NCBI RefSeq assembly: GCF_047228935.1
Contig: NZ_JBFEGG010000001.1
Location: 868,001-932,000, forward strand
Source of the DNA: Ornithinibacillus sp047228935
GTDB lineage: Bacteria; Bacillota; Bacilli; Bacillales; Amphibacillaceae
Direction of reading: 5' to 3'
DNA: 64,000 nt
Made by a program: the position numbers and the translations under genes. Of the stretch, positions 44,575-53,970 are shown in pieces. The notes under the pieces are model-generated. The model worked only from the letters and a program-made list of their open reading frames with translations. It did no database searches and had not been told where the DNA came from. Position 1 is the stretch's first letter. Each line of letters begins with the position of its first letter.

Positions 44575-44644
44575 GTGATTTTATTTTATGAAATCATATT
44601 ATTTTATTATAGAATCAAAGAGAGATTTAAGAGAGGTGACATAA

Positions 44645-46186
44645 GTGGAATATGTAATCGAAATGTTAAACATCCGAAAAGAGTTCCCGGGTATTGTTGC
44701 AAACGATAACATTACAGTCCAATTAAAAAAGGGTGAGATTCATGCCCTATTAGGTGAGAATGGAGCAGGGAAATCTACTTTAATGAATGTTCTATTTGGG
44801 TTATATCAGCCTGAATCTGGTGAAATCAAGGTAAAAGGTGAAACAGTTAAAATTACCAATCCAAATATAGCAAATAACTTAGGCATTGGAATGGTTCACC
44901 AACATTTTATGTTAGTCGAACCTTTTACGGTTACACAAAACATTATCCTTGGAAGTGAGCCCAAAGGTGCTTTAGGTACTATTAACTTTAAGAAAGCAGA
45001 AAAAGAAATTCAAGAAATTTCTGACAGATATGGATTGAAAGTCGACCCTTCAGCAAAAATTAGTGATATTTCTGTTGGTATGCAGCAACGTGTAGAAATT
45101 TTAAAAACATTGTATCGTGGTGCCGAAGTACTTATTTTCGATGAGCCGACTGCTGTATTAACTCCTCAAGAAATTAAAGAACTAATTGAGATTATGCGTT
45201 CTTTAGTTAAAGAAGGAAAGTCTATAATCCTAATTACTCACAAATTAAAAGAGATTATGGAAGTTTGTGATCGTTGTACAGTAATTCGAAAAGGGAAAGG
45301 TATCGGAACAGTAGAAGTCAACGAAACTAATCCTGATGAATTGGCTTCTCTAATGGTAGGAAGAGAAGTAAGCTTTAAGACAGAGAAAAAGCCAGCTAAT
45401 CCACAAGATGTCGTTCTTCAGATTGAAGATTTATATGTTCAGGACGCAAGAAAAGTTGACTTAGTAAAAGGATTAAATTTAGATGTACGTTCTGGTGAGA
45501 TAGTTGGGATTGCTGGAGTTGACGGTAACGGTCAGTCGGAGCTAATTGAAGCGATAACAGGTCTTCGTAAATCTCGTTCAGGAAATATTAAATTAAAAGA
45601 AAAGAATATAACCAATTTAAGTCCTAGAAATGTTACGAAAAGTGGTCTAGGTCATATACCACAGGATAGACATAAGTATGGACTAGTACTTGATTATCCA
45701 ATTGGAGCAAATATTGTACTTCAAACGTATTACCATAAGCCATATTCAAAAGCATCGATTCTAAATTATAAAGCGATTTATGAAAAAGCCAAAAACATTA
45801 TCGATGAATATGATGTACGTACACCGAGTGAATATACACCTGCTCGTGCACTTTCTGGTGGTAATCAGCAAAAAGCAATTATTGGTCGTGAGATTGATCG
45901 ATCACCCGATTTATTAATTGCTGCTCAACCTACTCGTGGTCTAGATGTTGGGGCAATTGAATTTATTCATAATAAATTAATAGAAGAACGTGACAAAGGT
46001 AGAGCAATCCTACTTGTATCGTTTGAATTAGATGAAATTATGAACGTTAGTGATCGAATTGCTGTAATGTTTGATGGAAAAATAGTTGCCAATTTAAAGC
46101 CGGAAGATACAAATGAGCAGGAATTAGGACTGTTAATGGCTGGTAGCACAGTAAATGGGGTAGGTGATTCAAATGACATCAAGTAA
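44645..46186 (+). CDS. nupO: Nucleoside ABC importer, ATP-binding protein (two ABC domains)
   Basis: A 513-residue double ABC ATPase. The first domain has Walker A GENGAGKST and Walker B LIFDEPTAVL; the second has a changed Walker A (GVDGNGQSEL) and AAQPTRGLD in place of the usual catalytic Glu, so only one ATP site is expected to be fully active. That asymmetry is usual in sugar/nucleoside importers. GTG 44645 follows GAGAGGTGA. It overlaps nupP by 14 bases. Confidence 0.94.
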   Translation: MEYVIEMLNIRKEFPGIVANDNITVQLKKGEIHALLGENGAGKSTLMNVLFGLYQPESGEIKVKGETVKITNPNIANNLGIGMVHQHFMLVEPFTVTQNIILGSEPKGALGTINFKKAEKEIQEISDRYGLKVDPSAKISDISVGMQQRVEILKTLYRGAEVLIFDEPTAVLTPQEIKELIEIMRSLVKEGKSIILITHKLKEIMEVCDRCTVIRKGKGIGTVEVNETNPDELASLMVGREVSFKTEKKPANPQDVVLQIEDLYVQDARKVDLVKGLNLDVRSGEIVGIAGVDGNGQSELIEAITGLRKSRSGNIKLKEKNITNLSPRNVTKSGLGHIPQDRHKYGLVLDYPIGANIVLQTYYHKPYSKASILNYKAIYEKAKNIIDEYDVRTPSEYTPARALSGGNQQKAIIGREIDRSPDLLIAAQPTRGLDVGAIEFIHNKLIEERDKGRAILLVSFELDEIMNVSDRIAVMFDGKIVANLKPEDTNEQELGLLMAGSTVNGVGDSNDIK

Positions 46187-47222
46187 AAGACTATTTGGTA
46201 TTATCGTACCAATCATATCAGTTATTTTAGGATTAATTGTTGGTGCAATTATTATGATTGCTTCTGGTCACAACCCAATAGATGGGTATGTAGCTTTATG
46301 GAATGGAGCTTTTTATGATGCATTTACAATCGGTGAAACTATTAGAAGAATTACCCCATTAATATTAACAGGACTTGCTATCGCTTTTGCATTCCGTACA
46401 GGTTTGTTTAACATTGGTGCTGAAGGTCAAGTTATAGTGGGTTGGTTAGCGGCAGTTTGGGTTGGAATTAGTATTGAAGCTCCAATGATTGTTCACTTAC
46501 CATTAGCAATTTTAGCTGGAGCAATTGCTGGAGGATTATGGGGGCTAATTCCCGGATTATTGAAGGCTAAAATTGGCGTTCATGAAGTAATCGTAACCAT
46601 AATGATGAATTACATTGCTATGTTTGTCTCCAACGAAATTGTCCGCTCTGTTTTAACGGAACATAGTACTTCTACAGAGAAAATAGCAAATACAGCTTCT
46701 TTAGGTTCAGAATGGTTACAAAGTATAACTTTTTATTCTAGAATGCATTACGGGATATTAATAGCTCTTTTTGCTGCAGCTGTGATGTGGTTTATTATTG
46801 AGCGGACTACTTTAGGATATGAACTAAAAGCAGTTGGTTTTAATAAACATGCTTCTAAATATGCGGGTATGAATGTAAGTAAAAGTATTATCCTATCCAT
46901 GGTTATTTCTGGTGCTTTTGCTGGACTAGCTGGAGTAATGGAAGGTTTGGGAACATACGGAAATGTATCTGTTATTTCAGGATTTACTAACTTAGGTTTT
47001 GATGGTATCGCTGTTGCCTTATTAGGTGCTAACAACCCGATTGGAGTAGTTTTAGCAGCAATTCTATTTGGTGTGTTAAAAGAAGGTGCTGGAGAAATGC
47101 CAAGTGCAGGTGTTCCGACAGAATTAGTAGATATCATTATAGCAATTATTATTTTCTTTGTCGCATCTAGTTATATTATTCGATGGGCATTACAACGTTT
47201 TAAAAAGGAGGGAAATAAATAA
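46173..47222 (+). CDS. nupP: Nucleoside ABC importer, permease 1
   Basis: A 349-residue membrane permease of the branched-chain/RbsC-like family, with about ten helices and the conserved FRTGLFNIGAEGQ motif near residue 75. ATG 46173 with TAGGTGA at 46161-46167 is preferred over GTG 46164. Its stop overlaps the next start by one base. It forms the channel with NupQ. Confidence 0.93.
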   Translation: MTSSKRLFGIIVPIISVILGLIVGAIIMIASGHNPIDGYVALWNGAFYDAFTIGETIRRITPLILTGLAIAFAFRTGLFNIGAEGQVIVGWLAAVWVGISIEAPMIVHLPLAILAGAIAGGLWGLIPGLLKAKIGVHEVIVTIMMNYIAMFVSNEIVRSVLTEHSTSTEKIANTASLGSEWLQSITFYSRMHYGILIALFAAAVMWFIIERTTLGYELKAVGFNKHASKYAGMNVSKSIILSMVISGAFAGLAGVMEGLGTYGNVSVISGFTNLGFDGIAVALLGANNPIGVVLAAILFGVLKEGAGEMPSAGVPTELVDIIIAIIIFFVASSYIIRWALQRFKKEGNK

Positions 47223-48172
47223 TGCATTTACTTGAATTAATTATACCAACTGTATTATTCTTTTCTGCTCCGCTAATATTTACTGCATTGGGAGGCGTGT
47301 TTAGTGAACGTGCAGGTGTTGTAAATATTGGACTAGAAGGATTAATGGTTATTGGTGCATTCGTAGGAATAGTTTTCAATCTGACATTCGCAGATGTTCT
47401 TGGGGGCTGGACTCCATGGATTTCTTTACTAGTAGCTATAGTTGTAGGTGCCATTTTCTCTATTATCCATGCAATAGCATCTGTATCTTTTTATGCTGAT
47501 CAGACTGTAAGTGGTGTAGCAATAAATATGCTTGCACTTGGTTTAGGTATTTATTTAACAAAAATTTGGTATGGAAAAGGTCAAACGGATATGGTAGAAG
47601 AAGGATTTAATTCAACTACAATTCCAGGGTTATCTGAAATACCAATTATTGGCCCAATCTTTTTTGAAGGGATATATGTTACTTCCTATATCGCTATTGT
47701 TCTTGCCATTATCGTTTGGTTTGTTCTGTACAAAACAGCGTTTGGTCTACGATTACGTGCAGTAGGTGAACATCCGATGGCAGCTGATACGAATGGTATT
47801 AACGTATCTAGAATGCGTTATGTTGCTGTTATATTATCAGGAGCACTAGGTGGGCTAGGTGGAGCGGTATTTGCTTTAACGATTGTAGACAACTTTTCCC
47901 ATTCTACTATCGTGGGGCAAGGATTTATGGCACTTGCTGCTGTAATCTTTGGTAAGTGGCATCCGCTAGGAGCAATGGGGGCTGCTTTATTCTTTGGGTT
48001 TGCTCAAAGTTTAAGTATTGTAAGTTCTGGAATTCCAATCTTAGAGGATATCCCTCAAGTGTACTTACTTATAGCACCTTATGTTCTTACCATTCTTGCT
48101 TTAGCTGGGTTTATCGGTCGTGCTGATGCACCGAAAGCAAGTGGAGTTCCTTATATTAAAGGAAGTAGATAA
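47222..48172 (+). CDS. nupQ: Nucleoside ABC importer, permease 2
   Basis: A 316-residue second permease of the same family, with VFSERAGVVNIGLEG near residue 30 and about eight to ten helices. It starts on the last base of nupP with AAGGAGG before it. The four genes nupN-nupO-nupP-nupQ make a complete importer. Confidence 0.93.
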   Translation: MHLLELIIPTVLFFSAPLIFTALGGVFSERAGVVNIGLEGLMVIGAFVGIVFNLTFADVLGGWTPWISLLVAIVVGAIFSIIHAIASVSFYADQTVSGVAINMLALGLGIYLTKIWYGKGQTDMVEEGFNSTTIPGLSEIPIIGPIFFEGIYVTSYIAIVLAIIVWFVLYKTAFGLRLRAVGEHPMAADTNGINVSRMRYVAVILSGALGGLGGAVFALTIVDNFSHSTIVGQGFMALAAVIFGKWHPLGAMGAALFFGFAQSLSIVSSGIPILEDIPQVYLLIAPYVLTILALAGFIGRADAPKASGVPYIKGSR

Positions 48173-48182
48173 ATTTTTATAG

Positions 48183-48227
48183 AAAACTGGCTTGAGTTTA
48201 AATTTTCAAGTCAGTTTTTTTTTTTTT
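48183..48227 (+). terminator. Terminator after nupQ
   Basis: A stem (AAAACTGGCTTGA at 48183-48195 with TCAAGTCAGTTTT at 48206-48218, one G-T pair) leads into a run of fourteen T. Confidence 0.88.
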
Positions 48228-48343
48228 GCTGTTTTCTTCTTAAATGGTAAACTATGGTTATTAATAAAACATTCATTGAATATGAAAAAAAGTACAAACT
48301 AATGGTTAGCTCGTTTTGAATGTATAAAATTGGAGGAAGGACT

Positions 48344-49636
48344 ATGTCTATGATTCAAGAAGATGTAAAGAAATTAAATGGTTTAAATTTACATGTAATA
48401 CCGAATGATAAATTTAAAACGGTAAACATTGTCATTAAATTTAAGGCCCCTTTAAGTCGTAATACGATTACCAAAAGGGCACTAGTACCCTATGTTTTAC
48501 AGCAAGGGCCAAAAGAATATCCAAGTCGTAAAAAATTACAAATCGCTTTAGATGATCTTTACGGGGCGGTTTTGTCTATTGACGGTGGTAAAAAAGGCAA
48601 TAATCATATACTTAGTTTTCGGTTAGAGGTAGCAAATGAAAAATTTATTCCAGGAGAATCCAATATAATCGAGGATGCGATCCGCCTATTAAAGGAAGTG
48701 ATTTTTAAACCAAATGTAAGTAATGATTCTTTTGATAATGAAATTTTTAACCGCGAGAAAGATACGTTAAGACAGAAAATCAAATCGGTCATTGATGACA
48801 AGATGAAATATGCCAATATGAGATTGATTGATGAGATGTGTGAAGGCGAAGCATATCAATTACATGTTAGCGGATATGAGGAAGATCTCGACAAGATTAC
48901 TGCTTCTGATTTATATCAATATTATATGAACTTGTTAAAAGAAGATCAAGTAGATGTTTATGTGCTTGGAGATATTGAGATAGAAAAAATGGAGAATATT
49001 ATCAGTAATAATTTCACATTAGAGAATAGAAGTTTAACGGTGAACCCCGTAAAAGAAGAACAGCGTAAAACTTCGAGTAAGCCTAAAGAAGTAATCGATA
49101 AACAACGTGTCCAACAAGCAAAGCTTCATATCGGCTATCGTACTAATATATTGTATCATGATGAACATTACCCAGCTCTACAAGTATTTAATGGTATATT
49201 TGGTGCCTTCCCTAGTTCTAAATTATTTATAAATGTACGAGAAAAAAATAGTCTTGCTTACTATGCTTCGTCCAGATTAGAAAGTCATAAAGGGCTGTTA
49301 CTTGTGTTTAGCGGTATTGCTCCAGATGATTACAAAAAGGCAAGAAAAATTATCGAACAACAAATGACCGCGATGAAAAATGGTGAAATTAGTGAAGAAG
49401 AGCTTGAAGAAACAAAGGATTTAATTGTCAATCAATTATTAGAAACATTAGATCATCCTCAAGGTATAATTGAGATGCTTTATCAGCAAGTAATTTCAGA
49501 ATCGGAATTACAACCTAATCAGTTAATTGAAAAAATTAAAGCAGTTAAAGTGGAAGACGTTATTGAAGTAGCGAAGCAAATTGAAGAAGATACTGTATAT
49601 CTACTAACAAGTGAAGGGGGAAATAGTAATGGGTAA
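48344..49636 (+). CDS. ymfF: Inactive M16-peptidase homologue YmfF
   Basis: A 430-residue M16-family protein without the HxxEH zinc motif: the corresponding place reads VLQQGPKEYPS. It is therefore likely a non-catalytic partner of YmfH (next gene), like other two-subunit M16 peptidases. GGAGGAAGG at 48332-48340 supports ATG 48344. The end overlaps ymfH by 8 bases, in keeping with a heterodimer. Related pairs process peptides such as subtilosin; no substrate can be named here. Confidence 0.9.
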   Translation: MSMIQEDVKKLNGLNLHVIPNDKFKTVNIVIKFKAPLSRNTITKRALVPYVLQQGPKEYPSRKKLQIALDDLYGAVLSIDGGKKGNNHILSFRLEVANEKFIPGESNIIEDAIRLLKEVIFKPNVSNDSFDNEIFNREKDTLRQKIKSVIDDKMKYANMRLIDEMCEGEAYQLHVSGYEEDLDKITASDLYQYYMNLLKEDQVDVYVLGDIEIEKMENIISNNFTLENRSLTVNPVKEEQRKTSSKPKEVIDKQRVQQAKLHIGYRTNILYHDEHYPALQVFNGIFGAFPSSKLFINVREKNSLAYYASSRLESHKGLLLVFSGIAPDDYKKARKIIEQQMTAMKNGEISEEELEETKDLIVNQLLETLDHPQGIIEMLYQQVISESELQPNQLIEKIKAVKVEDVIEVAKQIEEDTVYLLTSEGGNSNG

Positions 49637-50912
49637 AAAACAATATTCTCATATAGATGAGACATTACATCAGAAAAAGTTAGAAAATGGCTTAACCGTG
49701 TTTTTATTACCAAAACCTCAAATGGCTAAAACTTATGCTATATTCTCTACTAACTATGGTTCTATTGATCGAACTTTTGTACCGATTGGGGAAAAGGATA
49801 AAATAACAGTACCAGATGGGATTGCCCATTTCCTCGAACATAAATTGTTTGAAAAAGAAGATAGGGATGTATTTGCAGATTTCGGTAAAAATGGTGCATC
49901 TGCAAATGCATATACATCATTTACGAAGACAGCCTATCTGTTTTCCGCAACTACTAATGTAGAAGACAATGTGAAAATATTACTTGATTTTGTTCAAGAC
50001 CCTTATTTTTCTGAGCAGTCAGTTGAGAAAGAGAAGGGTATTATCGGTCAAGAAATAAAAATGTATGACGATCAACCTGATTGGCAGTCGTTTATGGGGA
50101 CTTTGAAAAGCTTATTTAAAGAAACTCCTGTCAACATTGACATTGCAGGAACGATTGAATCGATTAATGAAATTACGAAGGATGACCTTTATACTTGTTA
50201 TAATACTTTTTACCATCCCGAGAATATGACCTTATTTATTGCTGGTAATTTTGAACCGGAGAAAATGATGAATCTAATTGAAGAAAATCAAAAAGCGAAA
50301 AGTTTTGATAAACTCGATGAAATAAAACGTGACTATCCTGATGAACCGGCTGAAGTTGCAAAGAAAGAAAATACAATGGAAATGTCGGTTTCTGTTGCAA
50401 AGTGTACGGTGGGGATAAAAGAATCTACAGAAGAATTACAAGGTGAAGATTTTGTGAAAAAAGACCTTCTTCAAGACATGATTTTAACGTATTATTTTTC
50501 AAAAAGTGGTCAGTTTTACGAACAACTTTACCAAGAAAAGATGATTGATTCTAGTTTTTATTTTGAAACGAATTTAGAAAAAAATTTCGGTTATTCGATC
50601 ATTGGTGGAAATACAGATAATCCGGACGAGTTTATTGAAAAGCTAAAAGAGTTGCTGCTTTCAACCAACTCTGAAGAGATATTGGAAGAAGATTTTGAAC
50701 GGATGAAACGGAAGAAAATAGGACAATTGTTAAGGTCCATGAACTCACTTGAAAATATTGCGAATAAGTATATTCATTATCATACTGTTGGTGTTGACTT
50801 CTTTGAATTAATTCCAGCAATTCAAAGCTTAACAGTTGATGATGCCAATCAATTTTTAAAAAACTGGATTTCGGAAGAACGATTAGGTATTTGTAAAATT
50901 GTTGGACAGTAA
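49629..50912 (+). CDS. ymfH: M16-family zinc peptidase YmfH
   Basis: A 427-residue M16 peptidase with the zinc motif HFLEH at residues 67-71. It is the catalytic partner of YmfF. ATG 49629 lies inside the end of ymfF behind AAGGGGG; an in-frame start at 49611 is before that site. The pair is conserved as a unit in Bacillaceae next to ymfI. Confidence 0.92.
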   Translation: MGKKQYSHIDETLHQKKLENGLTVFLLPKPQMAKTYAIFSTNYGSIDRTFVPIGEKDKITVPDGIAHFLEHKLFEKEDRDVFADFGKNGASANAYTSFTKTAYLFSATTNVEDNVKILLDFVQDPYFSEQSVEKEKGIIGQEIKMYDDQPDWQSFMGTLKSLFKETPVNIDIAGTIESINEITKDDLYTCYNTFYHPENMTLFIAGNFEPEKMMNLIEENQKAKSFDKLDEIKRDYPDEPAEVAKKENTMEMSVSVAKCTVGIKESTEELQGEDFVKKDLLQDMILTYYFSKSGQFYEQLYQEKMIDSSFYFETNLEKNFGYSIIGGNTDNPDEFIEKLKELLLSTNSEEILEEDFERMKRKKIGQLLRSMNSLENIANKYIHYHTVGVDFFELIPAIQSLTVDDANQFLKNWISEERLGICKIVGQ

Positions 50913-50924
50913 TAAGGAGAACAT

Positions 50925-51641
50925 ATGGGGACAAATGTTTTAATTATCGGAGCAAGCGGAGAAATTGGCAGTCAAATAGCACTTCAACTAGCCAAAGAAG
51001 GGTACTCATTAATCCTTCATTATAACCAGAATGAAAAGAAGATGGAATCAATTCAAAGTGTTCTTCCAGAGAATTGTCTTTTAGATGTTATTCAAGCAGA
51101 CCTAACTAAATTAGAAGAAGTAACTAGTTTACTCGAGCGTATCGTTTATCCGATTGAAGCCGTTGTTTTTGCAAGTGGAATTGCTTATTATGGTTTGTTT
51201 CAAGAAACTCCAGAGCAAATGATTGATGACATGTTATCGATACATGTTAAAGCTCCCTTAACTATCGTCAAAAAAATACTACCCTCCATGATTAGAAGGA
51301 AAGCAGGGAAGATAATCTTGATTTCCTCGATATGGGGAGAGATAGGTGCCAGTTATGAGGTATTATATTCTACGGTGAAAGGCGCACAAAATTCATTTGT
51401 AAAGGCATTAGCAAAGGAAGTCGGGCCTAGTGGAATTAGAGTAAATGCTATAAGTCCAGGATTTATTGATACAAGAATGAATCCACTTTCTTCCGAAGAG
51501 AAAGCACAATTAGTGGAAGATATTCCTCTTAACCGGGCGGGTAAACCTGATGATGTGGCAAATGCTGTAAGCTTTTTACTTAGTAAAAAGTCATCCTATA
51601 TCCATGGAGAAGTATTACGTGTAACTGGTGGTTGGGATTAA
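50925..51641 (+). CDS. ymfI: Short-chain dehydrogenase/reductase YmfI
   Basis: A 238-residue SDR oxidoreductase with the glycine-rich cofactor site (GASGEIGSQIA) near residue 9 and the catalytic YSTVK motif near residue 147, with a serine before it (ISSIWGE). The substrate is unknown; similarity to FabG is general. It starts 13 bases after ymfH. Confidence 0.9.
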   Translation: MGTNVLIIGASGEIGSQIALQLAKEGYSLILHYNQNEKKMESIQSVLPENCLLDVIQADLTKLEEVTSLLERIVYPIEAVVFASGIAYYGLFQETPEQMIDDMLSIHVKAPLTIVKKILPSMIRRKAGKIILISSIWGEIGASYEVLYSTVKGAQNSFVKALAKEVGPSGIRVNAISPGFIDTRMNPLSSEEKAQLVEDIPLNRAGKPDDVANAVSFLLSKKSSYIHGEVLRVTGGWD

Positions 51642-51727
51642 AAATAAACCTCTACTCGTATTGTTACATGCATAATCAATGGATAAAATCAAATACTATG
51701 CATGTATCATGAGAAGGAGGAATGAAA

Positions 51728-51985
51728 ATGTCTGTACTTGACAATTTTGACTCATGGAAGCAATTTTTAGCAAATAGATTAGAACAAGCAAAATCACAAG
51801 GTATGTCTCAAGATACTATTTCTCAAGTTGCTTATGAGGTTGGAGATTATCTTGCGAATAGTGTAGATGCTAAAAACAGTGAAGAGGCAATACTTCGTGA
51901 GCTATGGAATGCTGCTTCAAAAGAAGAGCAACATGCAATTGCTAATTCAATGGTTAAATTAGTACAAAATCAAGCTAATCAATAA
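51728..51985 (+). CDS. ymfJ: DUF3243 protein YmfJ
   Basis: An 85-residue acidic, all-helical protein (MSVLDNFDSWKQFLANRLEQ) of the YmfJ/DUF3243 family, with no assigned function. AAGGAGG at 51714-51720 supports ATG 51728; ATG 51722 is only one base from it. A terminator follows. Confidence 0.88.
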   Translation: MSVLDNFDSWKQFLANRLEQAKSQGMSQDTISQVAYEVGDYLANSVDAKNSEEAILRELWNAASKEEQHAIANSMVKLVQNQANQ

Positions 51986-52000
51986 GTTTTAACAATCAAT

Positions 52001-52034
52001 AAAAGGAAGCTGCGCATAGTTCGTAGCTTCTTTT
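52001..52034 (+). terminator. Terminator after ymfJ
   Basis: GAAGCTGCG (52006-52014) pairs with CGTAGCTTC (52022-52030) with one G-T pair, with flanking A and T runs. Confidence 0.78.
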
Positions 52035-52153
52035 ATGTTAAACATAAAAAATCTTTTGTATTAATTTTCATTAATAGCTTTAAACAATAGTAAAAATCAT
52101 TTATTATAATTATGTAGGAACTTTTTGGTTAATTTTGCAAAGGAGCGTTTTAG

Positions 52154-52945
52154 GTGGCAAAGACAGAGTGGTACTTAGAATACGAAATTCAAATAAATCG
52201 CCCCGGATTATTAGGAGAAATTTCTTCTTTGCTTGGAATGTTATCAATCAATATTGTCACCATTAACGGTGTTGAAAACGGTAGAAGAGGTATGTTGTTA
52301 CTTTCTGATAATAATGAACAAATAACTCGCTTAAAATTAATTTTACAAACAATGGAAACTATTCAAGTAACGAAATTACGTAAATCAAAATTGCGTGATC
52401 GTCTTGCAGTGAGGCATGGTAAATATATACATAGAGATGCAGATGATCGTAAAACGGTTCGGTTTGTTCGCGATGAATTAGGTTTACTAGTTGATTTTAT
52501 GGCTGAATTATATAAGCAGGATGGGCATAAATTAATTGGTATTAGGGGAATGCCTCGTGTAGGAAAAACAGAATCCATCGTAGCAGCTAGTGTCTGTGCT
52601 AATAAACGTTGGTTATTTGTATCGAGTACTTTAATCAAACAAACCGTTAGAAATGAATTGATTGCAGGGGAATATAGTAGTGATAATATTTTTATCATTG
52701 ATGGTATTGTGTCGAAGCGAAAAGCAAGTGAAAAACATTGGCAGTTAATTCGTGAAATAATGCAGCTACCGGCTATTAAAGTAGTAGAACACCCGGATAT
52801 ATTTGTGCAATCAACAGAGTATAATATTGATGATTTTGATTATATTATAGAACTACGCAGTGATGAAGATGAAGAAATTACATATGATGTCGTTGAAAAT
52901 ACACAGTTTAACCTAGGAAACAGCTTTTCGATGTTCGATTATTAA
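52154..52945 (+). CDS. ymfK: DUF3388 protein YmfK with ACT-like and P-loop segments
   Basis: A 263-residue protein of the YmfK/DUF3388 family. The first 75 residues look like an ACT regulatory domain (YEIQINRPGLLGEISSLLGM). Near residue 135 there is a P-loop-like GMPRVGKTES followed by a strand, which suggests a nucleotide-binding fold, and the C-terminus is acidic. No function is established. GTG 52154 follows AAGGAG. It precedes rodZ by 17 bases. Confidence 0.85.
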   Translation: MAKTEWYLEYEIQINRPGLLGEISSLLGMLSINIVTINGVENGRRGMLLLSDNNEQITRLKLILQTMETIQVTKLRKSKLRDRLAVRHGKYIHRDADDRKTVRFVRDELGLLVDFMAELYKQDGHKLIGIRGMPRVGKTESIVAASVCANKRWLFVSSTLIKQTVRNELIAGEYSSDNIFIIDGIVSKRKASEKHWQLIREIMQLPAIKVVEHPDIFVQSTEYNIDDFDYIIELRSDEDEEITYDVVENTQFNLGNSFSMFDY

Positions 52946-52962
52946 ATGGATGGTGTTATATT

Positions 52963-53901
52963 ATGGGTATTGGTGCAAGATTAAGGGAAGCAAGAGTTGC
53001 AAATGATATTTCGCTAGAAGAACTACAAGATACGACTAAGATACAAAAGAGGTATCTTGTTGCAATAGAAGAAGAAAATTTCTCCGTTTTACCCGGGAAA
53101 TTTTATGCTAAAGCGTTTATTAAAGAATATGCTATTGCCGTAGGATTAGAGCCGAATGAACTAATGGAGGAATTCAAACAAGATATTCCTTCGACAGAGG
53201 AAGATACTACAACACAATATACAAGGATTGCTCGTTCAAGAAAAGATAATATGCCTACGAAAAATAATGCTATTTTTTCATTTATTCCTACTTTAATAGT
53301 TGTCATATTAATTATCGGAATTCTCTTTATAGCATGGTGGTTCTTCACGAAGTCTAATGAACAAAACGAGGAAACTCCACAAACCGATCAAACAGATGGC
53401 GGTGAGTTTTATCGACCAGAAAATAATAATGCAAATCCTAATCCTAATCCGGACGAAGATGATGCTACTGATGAAGAGTCAAATGAAGATACAAATGAGG
53501 AAGAACCTGCAGACGATAGTGGCAATCAAGACGAAAATGTGGAAGAGGAGCCTGAGTTAAATATTACAGTAACGGAACAAGGTGTACCACCTAAACCACA
53601 ATCAGAGCTGGAAGTTACGAATGCTGGTGAAGAATTAAACTTTGAGTTTTCATCTACTGAAGATGTTTGGTTAGATGTTCAAAACGATAATGGACAAAGC
53701 TTTTATAGTGCTATGGTAAAGCCTAATCAACCTGTGGAGTTAACGCTAACTGGTGAAACTCGTATTTTATTAAATATCGGTAATGCACCCGGATTAACTG
53801 TAAAGATTAATGATGTTCAATTAGAATATCCTGTTGATCCATCATTAAGAGGTGCTGACCATCAACGTCTATGGTTAAATGTTGTAGAATCAAATGAATA
53901 G
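52963..53901 (+). CDS. rodZ: Cell-shape protein RodZ (YmfM)
   Basis: A 312-residue single-pass membrane protein. The N-terminal helix-turn-helix (residues 1-70, IGARLREARVANDISLEELQ) binds MreB in known RodZ proteins; one membrane helix lies near 108-128; then comes a long Asp/Glu/Asn-rich low-complexity linker (about 135-200) and a C-terminal beta-domain (DUF4115). It works in cell elongation. The acidic linker is long, which is common in salt-tolerant Bacillaceae. Confidence 0.92.
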   Translation: MGIGARLREARVANDISLEELQDTTKIQKRYLVAIEEENFSVLPGKFYAKAFIKEYAIAVGLEPNELMEEFKQDIPSTEEDTTTQYTRIARSRKDNMPTKNNAIFSFIPTLIVVILIIGILFIAWWFFTKSNEQNEETPQTDQTDGGEFYRPENNNANPNPNPDEDDATDEESNEDTNEEEPADDSGNQDENVEEEPELNITVTEQGVPPKPQSELEVTNAGEELNFEFSSTEDVWLDVQNDNGQSFYSAMVKPNQPVELTLTGETRILLNIGNAPGLTVKINDVQLEYPVDPSLRGADHQRLWLNVVESNE

Positions 53902-53946
53902 GATAAAACCCTTCTAAAAGCAGTATGCTGAGGAAGGGTTTTATCC
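53901..53946 (+). terminator. Hairpin after rodZ
   Basis: A 14-base-pair perfect stem (GGATAAAACCCTTC at 53901-53914 with its complement at 53933-53946) with an inner AGCA/TGCT pairing. The T-run after it is weak (CCTTT... interrupted), so read-through to pgsA is likely. Confidence 0.7.
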
Positions 53947-53970
53947 CTTTATCATGAAGGAGTAAGGAAA

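Noticed and set aside
45480..46120. Damaged second ABC domain in nupO
   Set aside because: The altered Walker A and Walker B residues are usual for the second domain in sugar and nucleoside importers.
48344..49636. Damaged M16 protease gene (loss of HxxEH)
   Set aside because: The frame is intact, overlaps its active partner ymfH and matches the known non-catalytic YmfF subgroup, so it is not a pseudogene.
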